Assembly: GCF_902167635.1 (NCBI RefSeq)
Contig: NZ_CABHMS010000002.1
Coordinates: 930,001 to 994,000, forward strand
Reading direction: 5' to 3'
Length of the DNA stretch: 64,000 nucleotides
Source of the DNA: Chitinophaga vietnamensis
Lineage (GTDB): Bacteria > Bacteroidota > Bacteroidia > Chitinophagales > Chitinophagaceae
Position numbers and translations under genes: made by a program
The notes under the pieces: generated by a model
The model's input: the letters and a program-made list of their open reading frames with translations, nothing else
The model's database searches: none
Told to the model about the DNA's origin: nothing
Shown: positions 26,622 through 36,345 of the stretch, one piece after another
Layout: every line of letters begins with the position of its first letter
How positions within the stretch are numbered: position 1 is the stretch's first letter

Positions 26622-27059
26622 ATGCCCAACAAACAATTCTCTATTCTCATCAATGCCCCGCGCAACAAGGTGTGGGACGTACTCTGGACAGATGACAGCT
26701 ACCGCCAGTGGGCGGCTATCTTCTATGAAGGCTCTTGTGCAAAAACAGACTGGAAGAAAGGCAGCAAGATACATTTCGTGGACAGTACAGACAGCGGCAT
26801 GGTAGCCGAAGTAGCAGAAAGCATCCCTGGAGAATATATGTCTATCCGCCATCTCGGCACCGTAACCAATGGCGTGGAAAATTATGAAAGTGCAGACGCG
26901 CAGGAATGGAACGGCTCCCTGGAAAACTATACACTGCGCGAAAAAAACGGACAAACAACGCTGGAGGTGCAGATGGATATCGCACAGGATTACCTGTCTT
27001 ATTTCGAAGATACCTGGCCCAAGGCCTTGCAAAAAATAAAGGAGCTGGCAGAGCAATAG
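26622..27059 (+). CDS. SRPBCC (START-like) domain protein
   Basis: 145 residues forming one helix-grip domain of the AHSA1/SRPBCC kind: KQFSILINAPRNKVWDVLWT at the start, GSKIHFVDSTDSGMVAEV in the middle strands, and EDTWPKALQKIKELAEQ as the long final helix. These proteins bind hydrophobic ligands or assist stress-related folding. It is a single gene; a hairpin repeat follows its stop codon. Ligand unknown. Confidence 0.85.
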   Translation: MPNKQFSILINAPRNKVWDVLWTDDSYRQWAAIFYEGSCAKTDWKKGSKIHFVDSTDSGMVAEVAESIPGEYMSIRHLGTVTNGVENYESADAQEWNGSLENYTLREKNGQTTLEVQMDIAQDYLSYFEDTWPKALQKIKELAEQ

Positions 27060-27060
27060 A

Positions 27061-27178
27061 ATTTAGGGATTTATTGATTTAGGGATTTATTGATTTGATT
27101 GAAGCGGAGAGGAGCAATGCCGCCATCTCCGCTTCAATCAAATCAATAAATCCGTAAATCAATAAATTCGTAAATCCT
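27061..27178. repeat. dispersed GATTTATTGATTT repeat with a 28-bp perfect stem
   Basis: Tandem copies of GGGATTTATTGATTTA lead into a hairpin whose arms (27083-27110 and 27126-27153) are perfectly complementary over 28 bases, with a 15-base loop. The same family occurs at 57898-58046 and 62454-62510. It lies between the SRPBCC and Crp/Fnr genes and could terminate or stabilise the transcript. Confidence 0.85.
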
Positions 27179-27193
27179 TCTTAGTTTTACTTC

Positions 27194-27763
27194 ATGAGTA
27201 ACTTCTGGGATAAGGCAGCGCGTTATCATCCGCTGTCGGCGGAGAGCCGGCAGGCGTGGGAAGGGATTATTACAGAGCGTATCTACAAACGGCATGAAAC
27301 GCTGGTGGCAGAAGGGCAGGTGCCGCGGATGGTGGCTTATGTGGTGAAGGGATTGTTCTCACAATACTATACGGCCCCGAATGGCGATGTGGTGATCAAA
27401 AGGTTTTTCCCGGAAACATTTTTCGCCGCATCTGTGAGTGCCATGCTCACCAAAAGCCCCAGCCAGTTTACGATTAAGGCATTGGAAAATACCACCGTGC
27501 TGGAATATCATTTTGATGAATTTAAAAAGCTGACCACCATCTATCCTGATATGGCGGCGCTATATATCCGCTACCTCGAAATACATTGGGTGATAGAAAA
27601 AGAACCACAGGAAATATCCCTGCGCTATGATACCGCTAAAAGCCGCTATGCCGCATTCCTGGCGCAATTCCCCGCATTGGAACATCGCTTGAAACAACAC
27701 GAGATCGCTTCCTATCTTGGTATTACTCCCACGCAATTGAGCCGTATCCGCGCTGAACTATAA
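27194..27763 (+). CDS. Crp/Fnr family transcriptional regulator
   Basis: 189 residues. The N-terminal cyclic-nucleotide-binding-like barrel is at about 20-115 (ITERIYKRHETLVAEGQVP, MVAYVVKGLFSQYY, VVIKRFFPETFFAA). A long helix is followed by a short helix-turn-helix at the end (LKQHEIASYLGITPTQLSRIR). This is the usual build of the many Bacteroidota Crp-like regulators, which generally lack cAMP contacts. It precedes a cupin gene by 78 bases on the same strand and may control it. Confidence 0.88.
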   Translation: MSNFWDKAARYHPLSAESRQAWEGIITERIYKRHETLVAEGQVPRMVAYVVKGLFSQYYTAPNGDVVIKRFFPETFFAASVSAMLTKSPSQFTIKALENTTVLEYHFDEFKKLTTIYPDMAALYIRYLEIHWVIEKEPQEISLRYDTAKSRYAAFLAQFPALEHRLKQHEIASYLGITPTQLSRIRAEL

Positions 27764-27841
27764 TTTTTTTGAAGTATCAACATTTGTAAATGTTTTTCGT
27801 GCTGGCTTGCCGGAATTTTGTCTTCATAAAATTTAAATATT

Positions 27842-28354
27842 ATGAAACAGATAGATTACCTGGAAGATCAACTCGCCAATAACGCTACTATCCATCAGCC
27901 CGGCGCCGGAGAACGTATAGGCGTGGGCGGTATATCCTTTACTTTCAAGGTAACCAGCGAAATGTCCAATAGCCGGCTGGGCGTGTATGAGATCGTGTTG
28001 CCGCCGCATACGGTGGGCGCCAAATTGCATTATCACCGCTTTATGGATGAAACGTTTATTGCCAATAAAGGTACGCTCACGGTATATGCCGGCGATGATA
28101 CCCATTACCTGCAGCCCGGATCAGTAGTGTATGTGCCGCGCTTTACGCCGCATGGCTTTGCCAACGATAGCGATGAAGAAGTAGTGCTCACGCTCATCTT
28201 CAACCCCTCAGAGAAAAGAGAAGGCTTCTTCCGCGGACTGGTAGACATTTTCAGCGAACAGCCGGTAGATCCTTCCAAATTCCTGAAGCTGTACAACAAG
28301 TACGACAGCTTCCCGGTTGATCTCAATAATATGGTACCGGGAGCGAAGGACTAA
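27842..28354 (+). CDS. cupin domain protein
   Basis: 170 residues. Cupin motif 1 is seen as VGAKLHYHRFMDETFIANKG, with H and E ligands, and motif 2 as PGSVVYVPRFTPHGFAN with the second histidine. The C-terminal helix-rich tail (REGFFRGLVDIFSEQPVD) is typical of small single-domain cupins. Metal-dependent binding or catalysis is likely; the substrate is unknown. It follows the Crp/Fnr regulator. Confidence 0.85.
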   Translation: MKQIDYLEDQLANNATIHQPGAGERIGVGGISFTFKVTSEMSNSRLGVYEIVLPPHTVGAKLHYHRFMDETFIANKGTLTVYAGDDTHYLQPGSVVYVPRFTPHGFANDSDEEVVLTLIFNPSEKREGFFRGLVDIFSEQPVDPSKFLKLYNKYDSFPVDLNNMVPGAKD

Positions 28355-28381
28355 TAAGTAATCAAAGATCTTCGCGAAGAT

Positions 28382-28490
28382 AGCCCTTGAAGCGCTTCGA
28401 GCGCTTCAAGGGCTGGAACCTCGTTGATCTTCCTGCTAATCCTTTCAATCAAATAATCCTGAGCCGACAATCTTCGCGTTGTCGGTTTTA
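28382..28490. repeat. composite of two dispersed palindromic repeats
   Basis: 28382-28414 is a third copy of the GCCCTTGAAGCGCTT palindrome. After it, 28436-28463 repeats the TAATCCTTTCAATCAAA and TAATCCTGAGC stretch found in the inverted repeat near 1750-1803. 28464-28485 is the hairpin CCGACAA-TCTTCGCG-TTGTCGG followed by TTTTA, which could terminate the cupin transcript. Two repeat families are thus joined in one intergenic space. Confidence 0.8.
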
Positions 28491-28543
28491 TTCTATTTTC
28501 CCGGTAGGAGCCGCGGTACTTTTGTTTCAAATCAATACAAGCT

Positions 28544-28843
28544 ATGAAACACTTTATCGCGCTCTCCATACTGATGGCCTTTGCTGTAGCGGCTTTCGCC
28601 AATGATAATGATCACGACGCCAAAGAAAAGGCTTTCAATATCCTGAAAACAAAATGCAATAGCTGCCATGTAAAGATGAACCCTTTCCGGGTGTTTAACC
28701 GTAACAATATGATGCGCCATGCGCCGGCAATTTATGAAGAAGTGTTTGTGAAAGGCCGCATGCCGCTGGGCGATGAGGTGAAGCTGTCTGAAGAAGAACG
28801 GCAGACCCTGAAATCATGGCTGGTGGCTCAACAGCGGCGCTAG
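28544..28843 (+). CDS. small exported c-type cytochrome-like protein
   Basis: 99 residues. The signal peptide (MKHFIALSILMAFAVAAFA) is followed by ILKTKCNSCHVKMNPF with a single haem-attachment motif C38-N-S-C41-H42. VFVKGRMPLGDEVKLSEEE supplies M73 as possible distal ligand, and LSEEERQTLKSWL forms the last helix of a short cytochrome c fold. It is likely a periplasmic electron carrier or a haem-binding remnant domain; no oxidoreductase partner is adjacent. Confidence 0.85.
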   Translation: MKHFIALSILMAFAVAAFANDNDHDAKEKAFNILKTKCNSCHVKMNPFRVFNRNNMMRHAPAIYEEVFVKGRMPLGDEVKLSEEERQTLKSWLVAQQRR

Positions 28844-28859
28844 GGCGGTAATTTGCCGG

Positions 28860-28901
28860 GTGATGCCCCTCCACGAAGCGTGGAGGGGCATCACTTTTTT
28901 T
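28860..28901 (+). terminator. strong rho-independent terminator
   Basis: GTGATGCCCCTCCACG is followed by a perfectly complementary arm ending GGGGCATCAC and then a run of seven T. It closes the cytochrome gene 17 bases after the stop codon. The following bases to 29091 are AT-rich, probably the promoter region of the next sigma factor. Confidence 0.9.
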
Positions 28902-29091
28902 ACTTACTTGGTTCTATCTATGTATATAATAATTAAGAATTATAAATAATACGAATTTAATTATTAAATAATAATATTTGTTACTAATTTATACCTCTGA
29001 AAACACAGCCATTGTAAATGGGAAACCCGGCTTGTTCTAGCCATATAATATAAATTATATTCCACGGTATGATTTATATAAAAGAAGCGAT

Positions 29092-29682
29092 ATGAATATA
29101 AACGATGCTGAACTGGTTGTACGGTTGCAAAATAACGATGTAAATGCCTTTGATAGCCTGTACTGGAAATATCATCAGGCGGTGTACCGCAACATATTCA
29201 AGTTTGTGAAGGATGCTGTTGTTACGGAAGATATACTGCAAGAGGTATTTGCGCGCCTGTGGGAGAAGCGCGGAGGGATCCGGTCAGACCAGTCTGTCAG
29301 TGGCTGGCTTTTCGTGATCAGCTTTAACCTATCGGTCACGTATGTACGAAAAAAGCTGCGGGAACAAGAGCTGCATCGCAGCTTCCTCTCCCTTGAAACA
29401 GACGACCCGCCGGCTAATCCCCGGATGAATGAAGAACAATATAACCTGCTCGTAAAAGCGATCGAACAGCTGTCTCCAAAGAAACGAACGATTGTTACCC
29501 GTTGTAAGCTGGAAGGTAAAACCTATGATGAGGTAGCCCATGAACTGAATATTTCCCGCAATACCGTAAAAGAACATTTATCTGCCGCGATGTCTATGCT
29601 CAATGATTATATGCAACGAAACGGAGATCACCGGTATATTTTGTTACTGTTGTTTTTCCTGAACTATCATGACGGTGGTTGA
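29092..29682 (+). CDS. ECF RNA polymerase sigma factor heading the second SusCD operon
   Basis: 196 residues. Region 2 is at about 15-90 (FDSLYWKYHQAVYRNIFKFV, then VTEDILQEVFARLWEK and GWLFVISFNLSVTYVRKK). Region 4 is at about 125-180 (LSPKKRTIVTRCKLEGKTYD, then ELNISRNTVKEHLSAAMS). A hydrophobic C-terminus (YILLLLFFLNYH) matches the SusCD-linked ECF class. It is followed by a FecR anti-sigma gene and should activate the import genes downstream when that is released. Confidence 0.93.
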   Translation: MNINDAELVVRLQNNDVNAFDSLYWKYHQAVYRNIFKFVKDAVVTEDILQEVFARLWEKRGGIRSDQSVSGWLFVISFNLSVTYVRKKLREQELHRSFLSLETDDPPANPRMNEEQYNLLVKAIEQLSPKKRTIVTRCKLEGKTYDEVAHELNISRNTVKEHLSAAMSMLNDYMQRNGDHRYILLLLFFLNYHDGG

Positions 29683-29787
29683 AATTCGTATTATGATTAA
29701 ATTAATATGAAATTTTTATTAAAAAAGATGAAAACCCACCCACCCATTTTTTACACCTAAGCGTATTTACAATAAACCATCGCGATA

Positions 29788-30780
29788 GTGTATAACACAA
29801 AAGCATATCTCAGGCAACTGTTACATCAGGAAAAATGGTCTGCAACGGAGCAGGACTGGATGCGGGCTTATCTCGATGGCGAGGACCTGTCGGACCTGGA
29901 ATCCGTGGCCCGGGAAGATTTCCGGTCGGACCTTGAAGGGATGCAGGAGCAGCTGGACAGGCGCCTGTCTGAGCGCTTGCTGAGCCAGATCCACCGGCGT
30001 GCGGGCATTGGCAGGAAAGCATTTAGAGGAACATTCAATATATATCGCCGCATAGCGGCAGCCGCCGTGGCTGTGATCGTGCTGAGCACGGCCTGGTACC
30101 TGGTGGCACACCGGCAGGTGAAGCAGCTCGCCATCCACACGGTGAGCGAAAGGAAAAAAGTAGCGCTGCCCGATGGCTCGCTGGTATTCCTGGAGAAAGG
30201 CTCCAGCATCAGCTACCCGGAGAATTTCGGGAAAGCCTCCCGCAGGATCACGCTCAGCGGCGAAGCCTTTTTTGATGTGAAGAGCGATGCCTCACATCCT
30301 TTCGTGATCTCGTCTGCCCTGATCAATACCACCGTATTAGGTACTTCCTTCAATATGGAAGTGCGCGACGGGAAAGCCGCCAGGGTAGTGGTGGTATCAG
30401 GAATGGTACAGGTGAATACCAGCGCATCGCAACATCCGCTGGTGCTCACCGCCAACAAAGGGGTGGTGCTTCATCCCGGATCACAACAGCTGCAATTGCT
30501 GGATGGTACCGACGATGCACGCTTTTTCGAACAACGCCGCAATGGCAGGTTCATCTACAAAGGCCAACCCGTAGCGCAGGTGCTCAACGACCTCCAGCGG
30601 TATTACAACGTACCGGTAAAGGTGTCTGCTAAAACAGGCCAGTGCGGGTTTTACGGAGATTTTAGTACGAACGATGATTTAAATAAAGTGTTAACATTGA
30701 TTGCCGTAACGTTAAATGCCAGGATCGAAGAGGAATCTAAAGGAAACGGCTATACGATAGTAGGTGGCAACTGCCAGTAG
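29788..30780 (+). CDS. FecR family anti-sigma factor
   Basis: 330 residues; the best start is GTG at 29788 because no ATG is positioned before the conserved N-terminal region. The membrane helix is at about 86-105 (IYRRIAAAAVAVIVLSTAWYL). The periplasmic FecR domain follows (LPDGSLVFLEKGSSISYPENF, ITLSGEAFFDVKSD, NTTVLGTSFNMEV), and then DUF4974 at about 250-325 (RFIYKGQPVAQVLNDLQRYY). It pairs with the sigma factor upstream and the STN domain of the SusC downstream. Confidence 0.92.
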   Translation: MYNTKAYLRQLLHQEKWSATEQDWMRAYLDGEDLSDLESVAREDFRSDLEGMQEQLDRRLSERLLSQIHRRAGIGRKAFRGTFNIYRRIAAAAVAVIVLSTAWYLVAHRQVKQLAIHTVSERKKVALPDGSLVFLEKGSSISYPENFGKASRRITLSGEAFFDVKSDASHPFVISSALINTTVLGTSFNMEVRDGKAARVVVVSGMVQVNTSASQHPLVLTANKGVVLHPGSQQLQLLDGTDDARFFEQRRNGRFIYKGQPVAQVLNDLQRYYNVPVKVSAKTGQCGFYGDFSTNDDLNKVLTLIAVTLNARIEEESKGNGYTIVGGNCQ

Positions 30781-31182
30781 TCAACCAGAATTATCTGTTA
30801 ACCATCCCTGCAATGCCGGAGATCCTTGTATTGCAGCAGACAACACAACCGTAGCGTATGTAGTATTACCGGAACTATCCTGCTGACTTTATTTGCAAGG
30901 TTTTTCATGCCCGGTTTTCTCATGCATGGCCAGATACCTGTATCAGCCAGCAGGGCTACCTATTGCCAGTATTGTTTCAAACAAAGCATTTATCCGTTTT
31001 TATATCAACCGAACTAAACGACTTATGATGACAACAACTATATTCCTTTCAGGTTAATCCTGCTGCTGTTTTTATTGCCCTGAAGACCCATGCTGCACCG
31101 CAGCCGGCCTTCTGTTGCCCGGTTCCGCCCTGGAACCGGAACGGGACTCCTATTTCCGGTACCGAACCCATAACATTTATTT
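30781..31182. other. intergenic gap between FecR and SusC with no gene seen
   Basis: About 400 bases. A 63-codon open frame at 30826-31017 lacks any recognisable domain or good start context and is probably chance. I see no clear hairpin, riboswitch or repeat. A promoter answering to the sigma factor may lie here but cannot be identified by eye. Confidence 0.5.
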
Positions 31183-34100
31183 ATGTCCAGAACAACCCGT
31201 TACTATGTCTACGTCTTCCTGCTGCTGCTGGCATCCGTGCAAGCGCAGGCCGGCACGCAGGATGCGCTGGATAAAAAGATCACCCTGCAATTGCATGATG
31301 TGCTGTTGAAAGACGCCCTGGAGAAGATCGGTAACCTTGCAGAAGTATCGTTCGTTTATACCAGCAATGAAGCCCTTACGGTCAACAAAGTGAGCATCAA
31401 CGCCCATAACGAAAAAGTAGGCGACCTGCTCAGCAAGCTGCTCACGCCCTATTCGCTCTCCTTTAGTGTGATGTACAACCGTATCGTGATCAAACAGGAT
31501 AACAGTCACAAATCATCACTAACGGTAACGAATACACTAAAACAGCACCATCCCCACATCCTGGACATCAAAGGAACAGTGACCACCGAGAAAAAAGAAC
31601 CGCTGCCCGGCGTAACCGTGATCGTGAAAGGCTCTTCCCGCGGCACCACTACCAATGCCAAAGGCGAATTTGAACTGAAGCGCATCGCCCCCGATGCCGT
31701 ACTGGTATTCAATTTCACCGGTTACAGGATGGAAGAGATCAGTTCCTCACAATTCCGGAGCGGCATCCTCAACGTGATCCTCCGTGAAAAACCCACCCGC
31801 CTGCAGGAAGTGGTGATCACCGGTTTCCAGAACATCGACAAGAGCAAATTTTCCGGTGCGGCCACCCGCCTCAAAGGAGAAGAAGTGAAGATGGAAGGCC
31901 TCACCGATGTAAGCCGCATGCTGGAAGGCCGCGTAGCCGGCGTAGCGATACAGAACGTATCCAGCACCTTCGGCGCAGCGCCCAAAGTGAGGATACGCGG
32001 CGCCACTTCCATCAACGGCGATAACAAGCCCTTGTGGGTAGTGGATGGCGTGGTGCTCGAAGATGTGGTCAACATCTCCAACGACCAGCTCTCCTCCGGT
32101 GATCCCACCACCTTGCTGGGCTCCGCTGTGGCCGGCCTCAACGCGAACGATATCGAGAGCTTCGATATTCTCAAAGACGCCGCCGCCACCGCCCTGTACG
32201 GCGCCCGCGCCATGAACGGCGTAGTGGTGATCACCACCCGTAAAGGGCGTATAGGCAAGCCCGTTATTGCCTACAGCGGTAACTTCAGCACACAGCTGAA
32301 ACCCGATTATCGCAACTTCAATATCATGAACTCCGCCCAGCAAATGTCTGTGCTGGCGGAGCTCGAACGCAAAGGCATCCTCACCTCCGATATCCTCTCC
32401 CGGGGCGATATCGGCGTTTTCGGCAAATTATACGAACTGCTCAACGGCGACGAGAACGGCAACTTCCCCGTACGCAACGATCCCGATTCCCGCAAAGCCT
32501 TCCTGCTGCGCTATGCCAACGCCAACACCGACTGGTTCGGATTGCTCTTTCGCAACAATTTCGTACAGGAACATTCGCTGAGCATCTCCAGCGGAACAGA
32601 TCGTTCGCAGTCCTACTTTTCTACCAGCTTCTATAGCGACAACGGCTGGACGCTGGCCGATAAAGTAAGCCGCTATACCCTCAACTACCGCAACACCTAC
32701 CGGCTCTCGGACCGCCTTAGCACGGGCTTCTCCGCCCTTGCCTCCGTACGCCAGCAACGCGCGCCCGGCGCCCTCACACGGAGCAGCAACCCTGTGGAAG
32801 GACAGTACGACCGCGACTTCGACATCAACCCCTTCAGCTATTCATTGAACACCAGCCGCACTTTAACAGCCTACGACACACAGGGCCAGCTTGAGTATTT
32901 CAGAAGAAATTATGCGCCCTTCAATATCATCAATGAGCTGAAGAATAACTACCTCGACCTGAATATGATGGACCTCCGCCTGCAAGGCGACCTCGCCTGG
33001 AAACTCACGCGCCACCTGCGTTACGAGTTCACCGGCGCCATCAGGTATGTGAAGTCGTCCCGCGAACATCAGATCACCGAATACGCCAACATGGCCAATG
33101 CCTATCGCGCTGCCGGCAACGCCACCATCGCGGCACATAATAAATTCCTCTACCGCGATCCGGCCAACCCCGACGCGCCGCCCATAGTAGTGCTGCCCGC
33201 CGGCGGATTTTATAACCGCACCGAAGATCAGCTCATCAACTACGACTTCCGCAATGGCCTGCACTATAGCGATACGTTTGCTGTTAAACATCATCTCAAT
33301 GTGCTGATAGGCCAGCAGGTGAAAGCGGCCGACCGCCAAAACGCATCCAGCACGGGCTATGGCTACCAGTACGATAACGGCGGCGCGCCATTCGTAGACT
33401 ATCGCATCCTGAAACAAACGATCGAAAGCAATTTCCCTTACTATGGCATGGGCCGCGATTACGACCGCTTTGCCGCCTTCTATGCCACCGGCACTTATGC
33501 ATACAACAACAAATACAATATCACCACTACCGCGCGCTATGATGGCTCCAACAGAATGGGGCAATCGAAACGCGCACGCTGGCTGCCGACCTGGAGCGTG
33601 GCCGCCTCCTGGAACATAGACCAGGAGCCATTCCTGGCGAAATGCCGCGCCATGGATTACCTCACGCTGCGCGCCAGCTATGGCCTCACCGCCAGCATGG
33701 GCCCTGCCACCAATTCCAATATTGTATTTCAAACCGTTAATACCAACAGGCCGCACTTATCGGAAGTAGAATCGGTGATCCGGCTGGCGCATCTGCAAAA
33801 TGATGACCTCACCTGGGAGAAGCTCTACACGGCTAATATCGGCGTAGATGGCGGTTTCTTCAACGGCCGGCTCAACTTCGCGGCAGACGTATATCACCGC
33901 CGCAGCTTTGACCTCATCTCCCTCATCAAAACATCCGGTATTGGCGGAGAGATGTACAAAGCAGCCAACTATGCAGATATGGAATCGCATGGCGCAGAGC
34001 TGATGATCGGCGGCGATCCGGTGAGAAAAAAACACTGGGGCTGGAAAAGCAATATCACCTTCGGTTACAACACTAACCGCATCACCAATGCCCGTAACAT

Positions 34101-34815
34101 TCCCGGCATCTTTGACCTCGTGGTGGCCGAAGGCGGCAACAAAGAAGGCTATCCGGTGCACAGCCTTTTTTCCTTGCAATACAAAGGCCTGGATGCCAAG
34201 AACGGCGCGCCGCTCTTCATCAACCAGGATGGCGCTACCAGCCCGGATGTATTTCTGCAAGGATTAAATACCAGTCATCTTGTTTACGAAGGCCCCGTTG
34301 ATCCGCCTGTTACCGGCGGTTTCTCCAACACCTTCCGTTATAAAGCATTTTCGCTGAATATATTTTTTACCTACCAGTGGGGCAACAAGATCCGCTTGTA
34401 TCCTGCCTTTAAAACAGGTTACTCCGATCTCGATGCGATGCCCAAAGAATTTTACGACAGGTGGATGATGCCGGGAGATGAAAAATATACGTCCGTGCCT
34501 TCCATCCTCGACGCTTATGAGCAGCAGCTCATGCGGGGCGCTTATCCTTATAACAATTACAACTACTCTACGGAACGAGTAGCCAAAGGTGATTTCATCC
34601 GGCTCAAAACGGTATCGCTCACCTGGCAGCTGCCGCCCGCGCTTACGCGCAGGGCCAACCTGAATAATGTGACCATCACAGGCGCGGCGATCAATCCCTG
34701 GCTGATCTATGCAGACAAGAAGCTGCAAGGGCAGGACCCGGAATTTTTCAATGCAGGCGGCGTGGCGCAGCCCATTCAGAAACAATTCACCCTTTCCATC
34801 AGAGTAGGTATTTAA
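31183..34815 (+). CDS. SusC/RagA TonB-linked outer-membrane receptor with STN domain
   Basis: 1,210 residues. A signal peptide (YYVYVFLLLLASVQAQA) is followed by an STN domain at about 30-105 (LKDALEKIGNLAEVSFVYTS). A carboxypeptidase-like domain comes next (IKGTVTTEKKEPLPGVTVIV, about 128-205), then the plug with LQEVVITGFQNIDKSKFSGA and ILKDAAATALYGARAMNGVV near 330-350. A very large beta-barrel follows, ending FTLSIRVGI. It is longer than the average SusC (about 1,000-1,100). The genes after it (SusD, a zinc metallohydrolase and a DUF4302 lipoprotein) suggest a peptide or glycoconjugate ligand rather than a simple glycan; that is inference. Confidence 0.95.
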   Translation: MSRTTRYYVYVFLLLLASVQAQAGTQDALDKKITLQLHDVLLKDALEKIGNLAEVSFVYTSNEALTVNKVSINAHNEKVGDLLSKLLTPYSLSFSVMYNRIVIKQDNSHKSSLTVTNTLKQHHPHILDIKGTVTTEKKEPLPGVTVIVKGSSRGTTTNAKGEFELKRIAPDAVLVFNFTGYRMEEISSSQFRSGILNVILREKPTRLQEVVITGFQNIDKSKFSGAATRLKGEEVKMEGLTDVSRMLEGRVAGVAIQNVSSTFGAAPKVRIRGATSINGDNKPLWVVDGVVLEDVVNISNDQLSSGDPTTLLGSAVAGLNANDIESFDILKDAAATALYGARAMNGVVVITTRKGRIGKPVIAYSGNFSTQLKPDYRNFNIMNSAQQMSVLAELERKGILTSDILSRGDIGVFGKLYELLNGDENGNFPVRNDPDSRKAFLLRYANANTDWFGLLFRNNFVQEHSLSISSGTDRSQSYFSTSFYSDNGWTLADKVSRYTLNYRNTYRLSDRLSTGFSALASVRQQRAPGALTRSSNPVEGQYDRDFDINPFSYSLNTSRTLTAYDTQGQLEYFRRNYAPFNIINELKNNYLDLNMMDLRLQGDLAWKLTRHLRYEFTGAIRYVKSSREHQITEYANMANAYRAAGNATIAAHNKFLYRDPANPDAPPIVVLPAGGFYNRTEDQLINYDFRNGLHYSDTFAVKHHLNVLIGQQVKAADRQNASSTGYGYQYDNGGAPFVDYRILKQTIESNFPYYGMGRDYDRFAAFYATGTYAYNNKYNITTTARYDGSNRMGQSKRARWLPTWSVAASWNIDQEPFLAKCRAMDYLTLRASYGLTASMGPATNSNIVFQTVNTNRPHLSEVESVIRLAHLQNDDLTWEKLYTANIGVDGGFFNGRLNFAADVYHRRSFDLISLIKTSGIGGEMYKAANYADMESHGAELMIGGDPVRKKHWGWKSNITFGYNTNRITNARNIPGIFDLVVAEGGNKEGYPVHSLFSLQYKGLDAKNGAPLFINQDGATSPDVFLQGLNTSHLVYEGPVDPPVTGGFSNTFRYKAFSLNIFFTYQWGNKIRLYPAFKTGYSDLDAMPKEFYDRWMMPGDEKYTSVPSILDAYEQQLMRGAYPYNNYNYSTERVAKGDFIRLKTVSLTWQLPPALTRRANLNNVTITGAAINPWLIYADKKLQGQDPEFFNAGGVAQPIQKQFTLSIRVGI

Positions 34816-34824
34816 ACAACCGAT

Positions 34825-36294
34825 ATGAAACAGCGCACTATAACGATCACGTATATACGTATGGCGGCCCTGCTGCTGACGGTCGCGGTATTGCTGGGCG
34901 CCTGCCGCAAATACCTCGAACAGGCGCCGGACAGCACCTGGACCGATCTCAACACGCCTGCCAAAGTATCTAAATTGCTGGGCACCGCCTACCCGCAGGC
35001 CAACTACATCGCCATGTGCGAGGCCATGACCGACAACGTGGCCGATAAAGGCATCGGCATCATCGACCGTGCTAACGCCGACGCCTATACGTTTAATGAC
35101 ATCGCCTCCATCCTCGACGATTCGCCGGAGGCATACTGGAAAGCTGCCTATGCCGCCATTGCCGCTGCCAACCAGGCTCTGAAAGCCTGCAACAAGCCCG
35201 ACTCCGCCAGCTATCGCCCTCAGCGCGGCGAAGCGCTCGTAGCCCGGGCATATGCACATTTTATGCTGGTAAACCTCTTTTCAAGATCATACGATTCCGC
35301 TACCGCCGCCACCGATCCCGGCATCCCTTATGTGACCGAACCCGAAACGGTAGTGGTGAAACAATACGACCGCAAAACAGTGGCCTATGTATACGACAAG
35401 ATAGAACACGACCTGCTCGAAGGCCTGCCGCTCATCAACGACGACGCTTATGCGGTGCCTCATTATCATTTCAACAGAAGCGCCGCCTGTGCTTTCGCCA
35501 CGCGTTTCTATCTCTATAAAAAAGATTATCTGAAAGTGAGCGCCTATGCCGATCTCGCTTTTCCCAACAACGACGTGGCCGCTCATATGCGCCCCTGGAA
35601 TACGCGCTACAGCTCCATGTCGCCCGCACAGTTGTTCGATACCTATGCCAACGCTTCGGAAGATGCCAACCTGCTGCTGGTGGAAACACCCTCGCAGTAC
35701 GGCCGCTATGTAGGCCGCTATCGCTTTGATATGGACTATGCCCACCAGGTACAGATCCTGCGCCACAACGTTACCGGCGGCCTTTGGTGCTACCCGGTAT
35801 ATTACTACGGCTCGCAGGATTACCTGGTGCCGAAGCTGACGGAGTATTTCGTGAAATCTTCTGTGAACGCCACCATCGGGCAGGCCTTTGTGATGGTGCC
35901 GGTGTTCACCACCGAAGAAGTGCTCTTCAACCGCGCCGAAGCCAACGCTTACCTGTTGCATGCCGACGAAGTGCTACGTGACCTGAACCTCTTCGCAAGC
36001 AAACGTATCCGTAACTATAACGCCAACGTACACACGATTACGCTGCAAAGCATCCGCAACTACTATGGCATTAGCGATGTGAAAGCCGGGCTGCTGCAAA
36101 CGGTGCTCGATTTCAAGCGGGCGGAATATGTGCAGGAGGGAATGCGCTGGTTTGATATCATGCGTTACAAGGCGCCGGTAACGCATCGCACCGCAGACGG
36201 CAACGTATACCAGCTGAAGGCCGACGATCCGCACCGGGTGTTCCAGATACCGGCATCAGCGGCTATGTCGGGCATAGCGCCAAACCCGCGGTAG
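34825..36294 (+). CDS. SusD/RagB family lipoprotein
   Basis: 489 residues, nine bases after susC. The lipobox cysteine follows AVLLGA. SusD features: DLNTPAKVSKLLGTAYPQA, AYWKAAYAAIAAANQALKAC, GEALVARAYAHFMLVNLFSR (TPR-like helix), ACAFATRFYLYKKDYLKVSA, EVLFNRAEANAYL and, near the end, FKRAEYVQEGMRWFDIMRYK with VFQIPASAAMSGIAPNPR. It forms the ligand-binding lid for the SusC encoded upstream. Confidence 0.94.
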   Translation: MKQRTITITYIRMAALLLTVAVLLGACRKYLEQAPDSTWTDLNTPAKVSKLLGTAYPQANYIAMCEAMTDNVADKGIGIIDRANADAYTFNDIASILDDSPEAYWKAAYAAIAAANQALKACNKPDSASYRPQRGEALVARAYAHFMLVNLFSRSYDSATAATDPGIPYVTEPETVVVKQYDRKTVAYVYDKIEHDLLEGLPLINDDAYAVPHYHFNRSAACAFATRFYLYKKDYLKVSAYADLAFPNNDVAAHMRPWNTRYSSMSPAQLFDTYANASEDANLLLVETPSQYGRYVGRYRFDMDYAHQVQILRHNVTGGLWCYPVYYYGSQDYLVPKLTEYFVKSSVNATIGQAFVMVPVFTTEEVLFNRAEANAYLLHADEVLRDLNLFASKRIRNYNANVHTITLQSIRNYYGISDVKAGLLQTVLDFKRAEYVQEGMRWFDIMRYKAPVTHRTADGNVYQLKADDPHRVFQIPASAAMSGIAPNPR

Positions 36295-36345
36295 GACAGC
36301 ATTTGCAGACATGTCAACCAAATATAAAAATCTAAACAACGCATT

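Noticed and set aside
30826-31017. 63-codon open frame between FecR and SusC
   Set aside because: No homology pattern, cysteine-rich by chance composition, and in a region expected to be a leader or promoter for susC.
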